A stretch of 64,000 bases of DNA from Zasmidium citrigriseum (taxonomy: Eukaryota > Ascomycota > Dothideomycetes > Mycosphaerellales > Mycosphaerellaceae): NCBI GenBank assembly GCA_002786025.1, contig NHNW01000031.1, forward strand, positions 124,001 to 188,000. The letters run 5' to 3'. This document shows positions 33,380-43,849 of the stretch, piece after piece (the first letter of the stretch is position 1; every line of letters starts with the position of its first letter). The notes under the pieces are model-generated. The model had not been told where the DNA came from, searched no databases, and was given only the letters and a program-made list of their open reading frames with translations. A program made the translations under genes and the position numbers.

Positions 33380-33394
33380 GCGTCCGTAGCAACA

Positions 33395-33400
33395 TTTTTT
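33395..33400 (+). terminator. Pol III terminator (T6)
   Basis: A run of six T starts four bases after the discriminator base of the tRNA. Confidence 0.85.
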
Positions 33401-35014
33401 GGTTCTTTTGCAGCACTCCGACATTACCTGCTGGAGTATGGGATGATCTTGACTCCTAGCTACTCACTCGATGAGCGATGGTATCGAGGCGAGAACGGGA
33501 GTGGTCTTTTTGCAATGTTGACGACATGCACGCAATTGCATGATCAATGGACGAATAGACAACACCATCGTAGACTTTCGATCTGCCTTGCTACATCGTC
33601 ACCAGTACTGGCATTCACTTCATCGATGGCCCGTGCAAGGCAACGGCCGGCTGTGCAGGCGGCTTGAAACTCTGGATACACATCAAAGAGGAAACCAAGT
33701 CGGAAGAGTGGCTCAAATCTCATATCAGAATCGAACATGTTCGATAGATCGCATGGCAAACCCGGGGCGCCACCAGGAGTGAGCCATTTGTTTGGTGTTT
33801 CGCAGGCGGCTTTGGTGGGGATCTGCGGATCACAAGCTGCACAGCCCTGGGAGGCCGGCTGCTGCGCATGGCGAACACCTGACCCAGGAACCACTGATAT
33901 ACAGGCTGTATCACGGACAACCGCTCGACGGATTCTCCTCCGCGGCAGTCTGCGCCTCAATTGGCGGAAGGAGCTGCAGGAACAAGGCACCTCTGCATGT
34001 CCAGCGTCCGTCCCGAGCCAACTCCTTCACCGGTAAGGATGACTGAGGACTTTGTCGTCGAATCTTGTCAGGTTTCCTCGCGTGCGAACAGTCTACATAG
34101 CCGCCCATAGCTCACGAACATAGCCCCGAATTCAACACTTCTCGTGAGTGGAGTTTCCCGCATTGCTGGCTATGCACATGGCTCGGTTTGCTTCGCAATC
34201 TGCTTTATTATCTTCGGATGCGTCCCCTCCGTCTTTTCGTCTCATTTCTCTCCCCGAGTATTCGTCATCTCTCAGCATTGGCGCCATCTTTCAGCTTTCT
34301 CGAATTGCGCGAGGGTTCTCCAAACGAGTAAGGATACGCTGACAACCAAGACCGCCCACGTCAACTCAGCATAGCAGCTTCTGCAACGACTTCGAACGCC
34401 AAGCATTCGTACGGATTGACAAGTAACCGTCTGACAAGGAAGCGCCGTCGAGAGTCTGTAGGCAGATCCACTTAGCGGCCCTGACTTGAGCAGAGCTGCC
34501 TGGAGGCAATTGGAAGGCATGTGAATGTTGATAGTGTGGTGAATGAGAATCCAGGGCTAATACCTACTAGTTGCGTCCAGGTAGAGGTCCATTCTACCAG
34601 CAGAGGCGATCACGGGCTGCACCTGCTCCCTTCGAAGTGCCTCTTGAGTCGGCACACCAAGTGGCATCTTCAACCCTCATCGCTTCAAGGTCTTGCGCCT
34701 GATCAGCCCGTTGGTAGACGAACTCCAGGCGGCCAAGTGTCATTCTCCGGATCCCAGACCGGTCTGCGTAGGCGACGAAGTTCTCGAGGACACGTGAATT
34801 GAATTCTGTTGTGTGCCTGAAAAACAGCTGTGCCGCCGCTTATTAGTTGTAACTTGCCTCAGTCTGGTCCGGAAGTATTTGGAAAGCCGGAAGAATCACA
34901 GCAAGGCCTGGCACTGATGGTTCTTCTGTGAGAGCCCCGACTCGAGCCACTCTGAGCACGGCATGGCCTTGGAGCATCCGACCTTCACTCGCTATCATCT
35001 GAAGGGTCTGCTGG
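33401..35014. other. Mostly gene-free; one weak cysteine-rich frame
   Basis: About 1.6 kb before the C2H2 gene. The only stretch with protein-like composition is on the minus strand around 33544-33860, listed separately. The rest shows nothing recognisable. Confidence 0.4.
33544..33860 (-). pseudogene. Possible cysteine-rich protein remnant, unrecognised
   Basis: An open minus-strand stretch contains GCAACDPQIPTKAACETPNKW, GLPCDLSNMFDSDMRFE and FDVYPEFQAACTAGRCLARA, with a balanced residue composition and about seven cysteines. The upstream part of the frame is arginine-rich and does not look coding, and no convincing start, signal peptide or splice pair completes it. I do not recognise the family. 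It could be the remnant of a small secreted protein or chance. Confidence 0.25.
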
Positions 35015-36890
35015 ATGTATGAAGAATCGGAGGACCGCAAGCCCAACTTCGACGCCGCCGGAAATATGGTCGACGCGGCGGGACACGTGCTGGTCCCCAG
35101 TCATGTCTTCGACGATTACATGCCCGGCTTTCGGCGCCCGCGGAGTGCGCAGCAATATTCAGGTGAGCGCACACCATTGCAGATTGTGTGATGGTCGAGT
35201 TGTCGTTAATTTGTGAAGCAGCAAACCTCGAACTCGGGCGGACCAGTCAGCGGGCGCACGGCATGCAGGGACCACGTCCAACGTCTCGGCAGGCATCACC
35301 GTCGACTTCTGCTCAGCCACAGCCACACTTCACCTCCCACTCCCACTCCCCGTCGTTCCCATCGCATCCAGCGCACCCGTCTGGCCGTGACTCACGCTTC
35401 GCACCAAGTCCCACCCAGTCGCTCGTGCCTAGCAGGCCGTCACATGACGAGGTCGTCGGCGGGCTAGCCATCCCTGGTACAAATAACACCTTCTCCAGCG
35501 CTACTGCTGCTGCGCCCGCCCCGGCGCACGCGTACACGGCCTCCGCGCAGTCCCTTTGGGTGCCTCAGGAATATCACTCTGGCTCAGCGGGCTTGGCCTT
35601 CGACGGCAGCAACAGCGCATACCCAGCTGACGACATTTCATGGCTCGCAACTCAGCAGCCTGGCCTTTATGAACACTCGCAGCAGCAGCACGCGCCTTTG
35701 CCACCGCGTCCGCGCAACCCGTCGACTCCGGCCATAAGAGTCACTACCGACTTCGCCGGTGCACAAGACTTGTCACAGCCTCAGGACGCGACCTTTTCCG
35801 CGTCATCTGCGAACTCGTCTTTGCCACCTCACGACTATCTCACCTATAACAACTATCACTCTGGCCATTTGAGCCCGCAACGGCCACACTTCATGCCTCA
35901 GGACTCGGAGAACATGCAGACACCCGTTTCGCCAGTGAGCGCTCAAAATTCGCCCCACGACGGATCTATAGGCGAACCGGGTTCAAGAAAACGGTCGCAT
36001 TCAGAAATGTCACAACAGGATGTAGCGGCCATCGCACATGCGGCGCACAGTCGATCAGGTTCCATCGTCTCGGCGACTGGAGCCTCACCAAATGATGGTT
36101 CAGATGGCTATTACCCCAAGCGACTGAATTCGCGCGCTTTCAAACGCGGCGATCCTCCCATGAACGAGGAGCACAAATACATTTGCGATTTCTCAGAAGA
36201 ATGTCGAGGGCAGACCTTCGATCGAAAGTGCGAGTGGAGGTGAGTCTTTACTGATGATGTTAATGGTGGTAATTAGACTGACTCTGTCACAGTAAACACA
36301 TGGACAAGCACGATCGTCCTTATCGATGTCCCCATCCGTCTTGCGCGAAGTTGCAAGGCTTCACATATTCAGGCGGTCTTCTACGACACGAACGAGAAGT
36401 TCACGGCAAGCATGGGGGCCCAAAGGCGCAACTCATGTGTCCACATTCGGACTGCAAACGACATTCTGGCAAAGGATTTACACGAAAAGAGAATCTCAAC
36501 GAGCATCTACGAAGGGTACATCCGACGAGAGACCAGGAATCACAAGCTTCCACTCTCAGAAGGGATGCTACAGACATAACCAACTCAGGATTCGAAGATG
36601 GAGAGACACCCGCCTCACGGACTTCTGAACCAGCTGATCACGACGAGATGGCTACATCACCTATGCTGGGGAAACGGAAACGAGATGGGTTGTTTTCTCT
36701 GGATTCGGACTCTCTGGAGGATATGAATAGCATGAGGTCAGAAATCAAACGACTACGATCCGAAGCCGAGCAAAAAGACGAGCGGATACGCCAGATGGAG
36801 GCGGCCGCGGCGGAGTACGAAGCGAAGACTCAACAGCTGGAGGCTTTACTCAACATGCAACAATTGCAACAGGAAACGAACCAAGGTTAG
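35015..36890 (+). CDS. C2H2 zinc-finger transcription factor with coiled-coil tail
   Basis: Likely nuclear DNA-binding regulator. Three exons (35015-35162, 35222-36239, 36293-36890) give 587 aa. The first exon (MYEESEDRKPNFD...) is linked by a 59-nt GTGAGC...CAG intron in the right phase. Residues ~50-350 are low-complexity Ser/Pro/Gln. The zinc-finger block starts with CDFSEECRGQTFDRKCEWSKH, followed by YRCPHPSCAKL...HEREVH and LMCPHSDCKRH...HLRRVH, three C2H2-type units with a shared CEWSKHMDKHDRPYRC core seen in other fungal C2H2 factors. The C terminus from about residue 535 is a heptad-like coiled coil, which suggests dimerisation. The target genes are unknown. Confidence 0.87.
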
Positions 36891-37473
36891 GCACCTTTCG
36901 ATCCGTGTTGATTGTTGGGATCTTGGGCAAGACGTGGACTGTGGGGAGTTGAGGCGCAAGAAGGAGGTGGTGGGCTATGTTGGGCAGGCATGGAAAGCCG
37001 TGTGATCAAGGCGTGGGCTTGGTGGGAGGGGCGTCGTTGGTTCAAGAGTCATCAGAATGCTGCTGCCTGTTAGGCAGGACCGATGGACAGAGATCATTTG
37101 CTTCGCAGCTCAATACCCAAGGATCGGTTGTAAGGAAGTGTACTAATGAAATATTACACATCGCATAAAATTTCGCCCCCAACTCCTCTCTCTCTCTGAA
37201 TGAAGTGAAGTCGTGGAGTAGTAGGAATGTCGCTTGCCTCAGGCATGACTTTTATGCTGGAGATTTGATCGTTTCATTATTCTCGGCATGCATTCCAGTA
37301 TCGAAGTGCTCACCCTGTTATATGGATCTTGGCTATGACTTCTTCAAACTTGGAAGCAAGAAGGCTGTTTCATATCTCAGCCACCAGACGAATGGTCAGC
37401 ATGCTGGATTGGAGACTGTCTCGTCCAGTCTCGAACATGACTGCGACCGTGTCCCGCCACATGTGCATTCCAA
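36891..37473. other. Convergent 3' region
   Basis: Downstream of the C2H2 gene and of the SDR gene. A short CT repeat lies at about 37186-37196. No gene seen. Confidence 0.5.
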
Positions 37474-38442
37474 TCACCAAGGCAGCTCAAAGCCCTCTCG
37501 ATGCCAAAACTTGCCCGTCTCATCAATCCCATGCGCCATGAATACCTGCCATAGCTTCGTCGCCGCCTCTTCAGGCTCGACGCTTTCGGGATGGGCATCG
37601 GCCGTCGGGTTGAGGTTCGTCCTCGTGATGCCCGGGTGTAGCAGACTCACCACCACACCCTTCTCTCTTAGATCTACCGCCAAGCTCTTGCCTATGGAAT
37701 TGACCGCAGCTTTCGATGCGCGGTATGCGTAGCTCCCACCCGTGCTGTTGTCGCCTATACTGCCCACTCTGCTGCTCACGATGCCGACCCGGGGGCTCTC
37801 TGAGGCGAGGAGGTTTTCGAGCAGGGCTTGCGTTAGGAGAAGAGGGCCGAAGGTGTTGGTTTCGAAGGTCGTGGTGAGGGAGTCTTTGGTTACGTGGCCC
37901 AGCGTGTCTGAGTCGCCTGGGGCCATGACACCTGCTACGTTGAGCAGGACATCCACTGGCTTACCAGCGAGCTGGTTCGCAAAGCCGGTTATTGATTCGG
38001 GGGCTCGGACATCAAGGCCTGCGAGAGCGTGTCAGTGGGTCTTCAGGATCGTTGGGCTTTGGGCGTGGGTGACAGACGGTGTAGACGGCATTGCAGCGAT
38101 TGCAGCCTCTCTCCCACGGCCACGTCTGCAGCCTGTCAAGCAGCCTCACTGTCAGTATCGGGCTCGATTAGTAGCCTTGTTGTCGAACGATAGGTATGCG
38201 TACATGCACTTCAAAGCCCTTAGAGTCGTGTCAGCCGGGCTTGTCGTTGAAGGTGCTGTTGCTCGTTGGCATGATGTCTGCCTCTCATACCTCGTCGATG
38301 AGAAGCTGAGCAAAAGCGTGTCCAATGCCACTGTTGATCCTCTCAGTTCGGCTCTGATCCGTAGCAAGCAAGCAAGCTGTTGCTGCCCAACGCTGATGGC
38401 GGCGCCCTACCTGTTGGCTCCGGTGACCACGGCTGTCGGCAT
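37474..38442 (-). CDS. Short-chain dehydrogenase/reductase
   Basis: NAD(P)-dependent oxidoreductase of the classical SDR family, substrate unknown. Five exons: 38442-38411, 38330-38291, 38218-38204, 38132 to about 38077, and 38018-37474. The first exons encode MPTAVVTGAN and SGIGHAFAQLLIDE, giving the Rossmann TGANSGIG motif split across an intron. The last exon carries NVAG, the catalytic Ser region SSRVGSIGD and the YRASK pair. The donor of the fourth intron is ambiguous (GTCTGT or GTCTAC), so a few residues near QSLQC are uncertain. The third exon is only 15 nt. The protein is about 230 aa, a normal length for a classical SDR. Confidence 0.8.
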
Positions 38443-41400
38443 GTTGATTGGTATCTTCGCTGTCAATGTTTTCTGTGGCTCTCGTGCTCGTATTTCCCGT
38501 ACAAATGAGACAGATGAATGTGTTTACCTCTCAACTGCTCTGCTCTGGAGGGGAGGTGCGGAGCGACGTTGTCCAACGTCATCGCACTGAGGTGGCTCGA
38601 GCAGCTGTGCCGTGTCTCCTCACGCGACTCTCTTCGGTGCTCTTCATCACATATGGCCTATCTTTGATAGAATACGAAGCAGGAGACGAAGAGGATGGAG
38701 CTGTCTGATATAGTGCGTCTAGCTCACTCGAGTCGTTATCCGCATCCCAGGCATGAACTTCCTTGTCACATGACTCGCCGAACCCGAGAGCAAGGACGAC
38801 TTCACATCGATTCTTCAAAACCAATTTCTTACTGAAATGATCGAAACAATGACCACTTTTCACAGGGACCAATGAACGACATTTTGCCACTGGCGTATAG
38901 CCACAGGAGAAGGTTTGGTCGGCAAGACTGCACGAATGTCTTGCTTGTAGTTGGCTTACCAGCATGGTCGACCAGCTCGAAGGCCTTGGCTGAGAACGAG
39001 CCGCCAATGTGTACTGACTCGATCATCAGGAAGAGACAGTAAGGGCTCAGGGCCTTGGTATGTGTTGTCCATCTATTGCTGTTCTTCTAGGTGGCATCCC
39101 AGAATCTGAGGTTGAGAGACACGCAGTCCTTGGGGGCACCTCGACCCCTATGATCCTGGACTTCAACATTGGTGGGTATGTTCGGCACGAACGTTGATTT
39201 GGTCCGTATGTGCTTTTTGCAGCTGGAATCTCGACCGTGTGCATGGCAAAGGACTTCGAAGTGAGGTACGTTAGTATGCCCGAGGTGTTAATGCCTAGGT
39301 AGGAAGCAAATTGCGTATGCCACAGCTCTTTAGGTATACCAAGGCGGGTATAGACGGTTTCTGAAATCCATCCGTCGAGTTCAAAGAGTGTATGGCGGTC
39401 CAATGCTCTGTTAAATGTGCAAGGTCTGATTGCATAGAAATCCAGTGCAGCTTTCTCGTCCACTGGACAGGCATTTGATCAAAACAATTTTGCTGTTGAA
39501 TGAGAGGAAGACGTTGAAGTGAGATCTGGCAGCCTCTCTCGTGTTCTTGGCGCTCTTCAGCAGCATCTTTCTGATCAAAGTCGTTATCTTGATAGGACGG
39601 CAGCAAATTGAACTCGCCATTATTGGTGAAGAAATGTTGCGTGAAGAGTGAAATGTCCTGAAGTGCGCCAAAACAAGCTGCTCGACAAGAGCCGCAGACA
39701 GCCCGGCAGAGAAGCCCCTGAAGAGCCGTTCGTCACGCTAGCGATCGGTGAGGCCTTACCCGTTAAAAACGCAATGTTCACGACCCTGATCTTCAACAAC
39801 GCAGGGTCCCGGACGACGGTGCTGTCGACATTCATTTAATTTGTTCGGCATCTCCTGGGAAATGGTACACCATTGGGCGAAAAGGGTCGAAAAATGCATG
39901 ACACATGACTCAGTACCCCTAATCTTTGGCGTGGTCCTTTCCACAGAGTCGATACGACATGCTGGCAGCGATGGCTGTGCAGTGTCCTGTACGACGGGCA
40001 AGCTAGCAAGTCATCAGCAACTGTCAGTCGAATATGGAGAGATGGCGATTGACTGAGAGATGGGGATGCGAACAGCCAGGCAAACATCATGCGGTTACCT
40101 CGAACTGAACGACATTGGCAGGAACGCCGCTGGACGAACGGGGGCAATGCAGAGAACAGCTCCTGCCATGTTTTGGTCGTAGAGGAAGTCGGGCTGGATG
40201 CCTTGCACGGTCAGCCTTCGGGAAATGTGTCCGCGATGGGATGCGACTGCGTCAAGGCAAACAACTTTGAACTCCGCGGGCGCCCGTCAAGCGAAGGTCA
40301 TGTGCTCCAAGCTGACAAAAGTACGCCCTCTCGGCTTCATGCAGCTCATTGAAAGCTTGACCATCGCGGTGAATGGCTGCAGTACGAGACCGGACTTTGG
40401 AGAAGCTCCCGAAACAGCAGAAGCGGTAATCGCTCTTCAAGCCTCTGCGGACCACCTGAGAAGAGCATGTGCGCAGAAGATATGCCGAAACTTTGAATGT
40501 GACAGCTTGAGTGCCGAACGAGGTTCTTGGTCCAAAGTGTGTGAGCTTGCGACATTCTGAATTTCGGGAGAAGGATGTGAGTTTGGAAGACGTGAGAGAA
40601 GATTCCACGCAGAGACATCCCTGGCTTCGCAGCAAGGGGGCCTGACGCTCGGGTCAGTTCGACCTCATTCTTTGGCAGTTTCAGCGCCAACGCATGGGTT
40701 GAGATGGTGTGCACAAGCCTTAGCGAGGTCGCTCGTTTAACAGCATGCCGAGTCCGTTGGATTGGAGCCATGTCGCCATCGTATTGGAAATGGCAGCTAT
40801 TGGGTATAGCGAACCCCGGGTGACGTCCATTCGGTCGGCGCGCCTGTTGTTGTCAGACGCATACTTGCCGCGTTTGATTGAGGATTTCTTGCGCGCCAAT
40901 AATTTCCTGAATGCGAGGCTGGTGGTGACGACACAGGTAATCCTCAAACATACTATGCCCAGGGTGTCAAACCTGCTTTGCTCCTGTGCAGACCGCACCA
41001 TACTCACGGAGCGTGACTCCTCAGCTGATGATTGTCGCCCGGTGGTGTTGCTCTCCAGTAAACAAGTTATTCACCGAGCCTGGCCCATGATTGGAGGACC
41101 TCGAACCTAGATACGGTGTGCCCGCGGTGTGTTTGGAAGTAGTGTCCAGGGTGGAGTTTCTAAAGCACCCCTGCCGTCGTCTCCGACGATCGTTCTATTT
41201 TATTCTACCGCAGCTCTGCCAAGCAGCGAAGGAAGTGCGCGCTCGGATAGAATGTCAGAAGTTTGTAAGCTCAATGCGGTGAATGAGCAAGACAGCAGCT
41301 GCGGAGCGACGGTGAGGCTGGACGGGGAGCGAGTGGTGCATCGCGAGTGTTCCAGAACACGCCTGGAAAGCATCGAGTGGTGATGCCAGTATTGACTCAT

Positions 41401-41630
41401 GCCTCACGTGGTGGTTGGCTGCGAGCTTGTTCAAGGCAACTAGCAGAGTAGCTGCAGCACCCATGCCCCGGTACGAATGGGGGCGGGTTTAGACTGCGCA
41501 CGAGCAATGCGCAATCATGGCGACGGCAGCCCATCATCATTCATGCGGCAGTAATTGCACAGCCAGGAGATCGACACGAGTAATTGCAGGCACAGTGTCT
41601 CCGAGGGAGGAATGAATGCGAATCCTGCGC
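38443..41630. other. Gene-poor flank of the retrotransposon
   Basis: About 3.2 kb without a gene I can name. On the minus strand 38579-39640 there are protein-like stretches (for example AALDFYAIRPCTFNRALDRH and HCFDHFSKKLVLKNRCEVVL), but frames change without clean GT-AG links, so this may be a decayed gene or an unknown one. On the plus strand, open frames at 40198-40560 and 40745-41110 are weaker. Base composition is normal here, unlike the mutated element that follows. Confidence 0.35.
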
Positions 41631-41635
41631 CAAGG
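41631..41635. repeat. Target-site duplication, left copy
   Basis: CAAGG immediately before the 5' LTR. The same five bases follow the 3' LTR at 48853-48857. Confidence 0.9.
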
Positions 41636-41804
41636 TATTGTCTTAGACTGCCTATGTCCTAGACACGTGATCCAGATCATGTGACTAAGGAAGGTAGCAA
41701 ACAAGACACAAACAGGTGTGAAAGAAGAGGTGTAGTATATTACTACGTAGCTAGACTTAGATTAAGGAATTTAAGTAAGTTACTTACCTTATAGAGTTTT
41801 AATA
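41636..41804 (+). repeat. 5' LTR (169 bp)
   Basis: Starts TATTG and ends with the mutated form of CAATA (TTTAATA). It differs from the 3' LTR at ten positions, all CA/TA or TG/TA transitions. The eight mutated in this copy all lie in its last ~52 bases. Confidence 0.95.
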
Positions 41805-42119
41805 GATTTATAGTCTTAAAGTCTCTTCTACGAAGTACTAAAACTTAATTAACCTACCGTCGTATCGATTATCTAAGTAAGTAAAAGCTCGTACGATATC
41901 GCTCCGACAATATAATATCCTAAGACGTTTAACCTAATAATAATAACGGTAATAAGAGAGTTATCTTAACTAGACCTAAGAACTTTTAGCGCTAGTACCG
42001 ATAGTAGTAGGCCGATACCGTACTTAAGGGAGTCTCTAAGATCTTTAATAAGTCTAAAGATATCCTCTCTAAGCTAGAGCGCCCTAAACGCCTAAATATA
42101 CTAGATCCTAGCCTAACTA

Positions 42120-43000
42120 CTCGCTCCGTTAAGACTAAAGTAGATAAAGTAGCTACCGCCGTAGAATCTAGCGCTAATACTATACTTGAATATACTTTTA
42201 CTCTCTTTAAGATCGATATAGAAGAATTTAAAGCGGATATACTACTATACGAAGCCTAATAGAAGCTTATCTATACTACCTAGAAGATCCTCTATAATAG
42301 TATCGATCCCGCTCTTACTATAGGATTAGCTAGAATAGAGTATCTAGTAGACAGACTAGTATACCTAACTCGTCTCTACAAAATATAAGATACTCGTACT
42401 CTCGATAAAGCTCTAGAAGGTATCGAAAAGGTTACTTACGACAAATATACTAGTATATTAGACTATATTAATAAGCTCCTTATCTTCTAAAAAGACATTA
42501 AAGATCTTAAGGGAGAATACACTTACGACATAATAATTTCTAAAATCTTTCGCGGTCTTCTAGAAGCTTTCGACACCTTCGAGGACTACTTCTATAATCT
42601 TATAGACGACCTAAGCTACGTCGTACTAACGACTAAGGAAGAAAAGGCTAAGTAAATCTAGAATCTTTAGGGTAGACTACTAGGATAGGAGACTAAGCTT
42701 AAGGCTCGGAAGAACCTAAACTAGCCTAAGGATAGAAAGAAGGGCAAAGATCCTAAGAACGATAAGAACGATAAGACTAATAAGGGTACTAAAGAAAATA
42801 AAGACGACTCTCTAAAGGTACTAAAGGTTAAATACTCTTACTACGGTAGAACTAGTTATAACGACACTTAATATATCTAGAAGCACCTAGAACTTAAAGT
42901 AGACTACGAGAAGCGTATAGTCGAGAAGAAGAAGGACAAGTAGGCTAATATAGTTAAGAAAGCGGAAACTAATAAAGAAGCTCCCGAGGAGAAGCCTAAG
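42120..43000 (+). pseudogene. Decayed copia gag region
   Basis: Between the 5' LTR and the protease remnant. Around 42831-42871 the plus-strand reading KYSYYGRTSYNDT looks like a CCHC zinc knuckle whose Cys and His codons (TGC, CAC/CAT) were turned to Tyr (TAC, TAT) by CA/TG-to-TA change. Stops interrupt all frames. The boundaries are approximate. Confidence 0.7.
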
Positions 43001-43849
43001 AAGAAGAAGGTCGTCGCTATAGCTTTTATACCCGATCGCGAACGCTATCTATAATAAGTCTCTACGCCTTAGAGAATTTAAGTTTTTCGATAGGACCTCG
43101 ATAACGCTTTCTAGCTCGATAACGACCTCGATCTCTCTCTTCTAGTTAATACTCCGTTCGAAGACAACGGTATCGAGGACCTCTCTGTCTACGATAAAGC
43201 TTAAGATAAGGTTAACGAATAGCTCTAGAGAGAACTCGATATAGTATCTCTTAACGCTATTATAAACTTACGTACTAATATGTCCGGAAAGTAGCGAGCT
43301 ATTTAGAAGACGGAACTAACTAAGGACGGTCTAATACGAGTTCTTAAGACGAAGTACCGCTACGTTCCTAAGCTATTTAGCCTTACTTCTAATACTAAAG
43401 ACTTTAACGTTAAAGACGCGTTTATAAACGGAGATCCTTCTATCGATAACGAAGCTAAAGCCGAAGAAGTTAGCGACGAAGATCTTACGGAATATATACT
43501 AACTTAGAGCACTTAGGGTAAGAACACCTATACTCGCTCTACCTCTCCTAAGTTAACTCTAAGACGTATTTACTAGTAAGCTCGTCGCTACCTATCTATT
43601 AGTACTACGATATAAAGCCTAACTCTAGACTAGAATAGTACTACTACTAGCTCCTCTACTAACTAAAACTCCGCGATTACTAACATACTCTATAGTACGT
43701 ATACTACTAATTCGTTCTCTAACCCTTAAACTAACTTCGGACTCTAGGATTAGCTTAGTTCTTTATTAGATAGCTAAACCAAGATAATAAATAAAGCTAA
43801 GGGGGAGGAAATAATATTAGAAGGACGAATTATAAATATAGATATAATT

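Larger units (their letters stand above)
33239..33391 (+). tRNA. tRNA-Leu(UAA) with two intervening segments
   Basis: The acceptor GCTACGG (33239-33245) pairs perfectly with CCGTAGC (33384-33390), followed by discriminator A. D stem GCC/GGC; anticodon stem GTAGA/TCTAC with loop TTTAAG plus C, so the anticodon is UAA (33273-33275). The 13-nt variable arm is the long type expected for leucine (GGG-GAGA-CCC). A 20-nt intron follows position 37 at the standard site. The T arm GCGCG...CGCGT is complete only if bases 33321-33371 are removed. The remaining RNA is then 82 nt with all stems paired (one G-U pair in the T stem). It decodes UUA leucine codons, which are rare in this GC-rich genome. Whether this copy is functional depends on removal of the second segment. 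Confidence 0.88.

Noticed and set aside
40745..41110. 122-codon plus-strand frame before the retrotransposon
   Set aside because: No recognisable motif, no splice support and atypical composition. It is left as unassigned.
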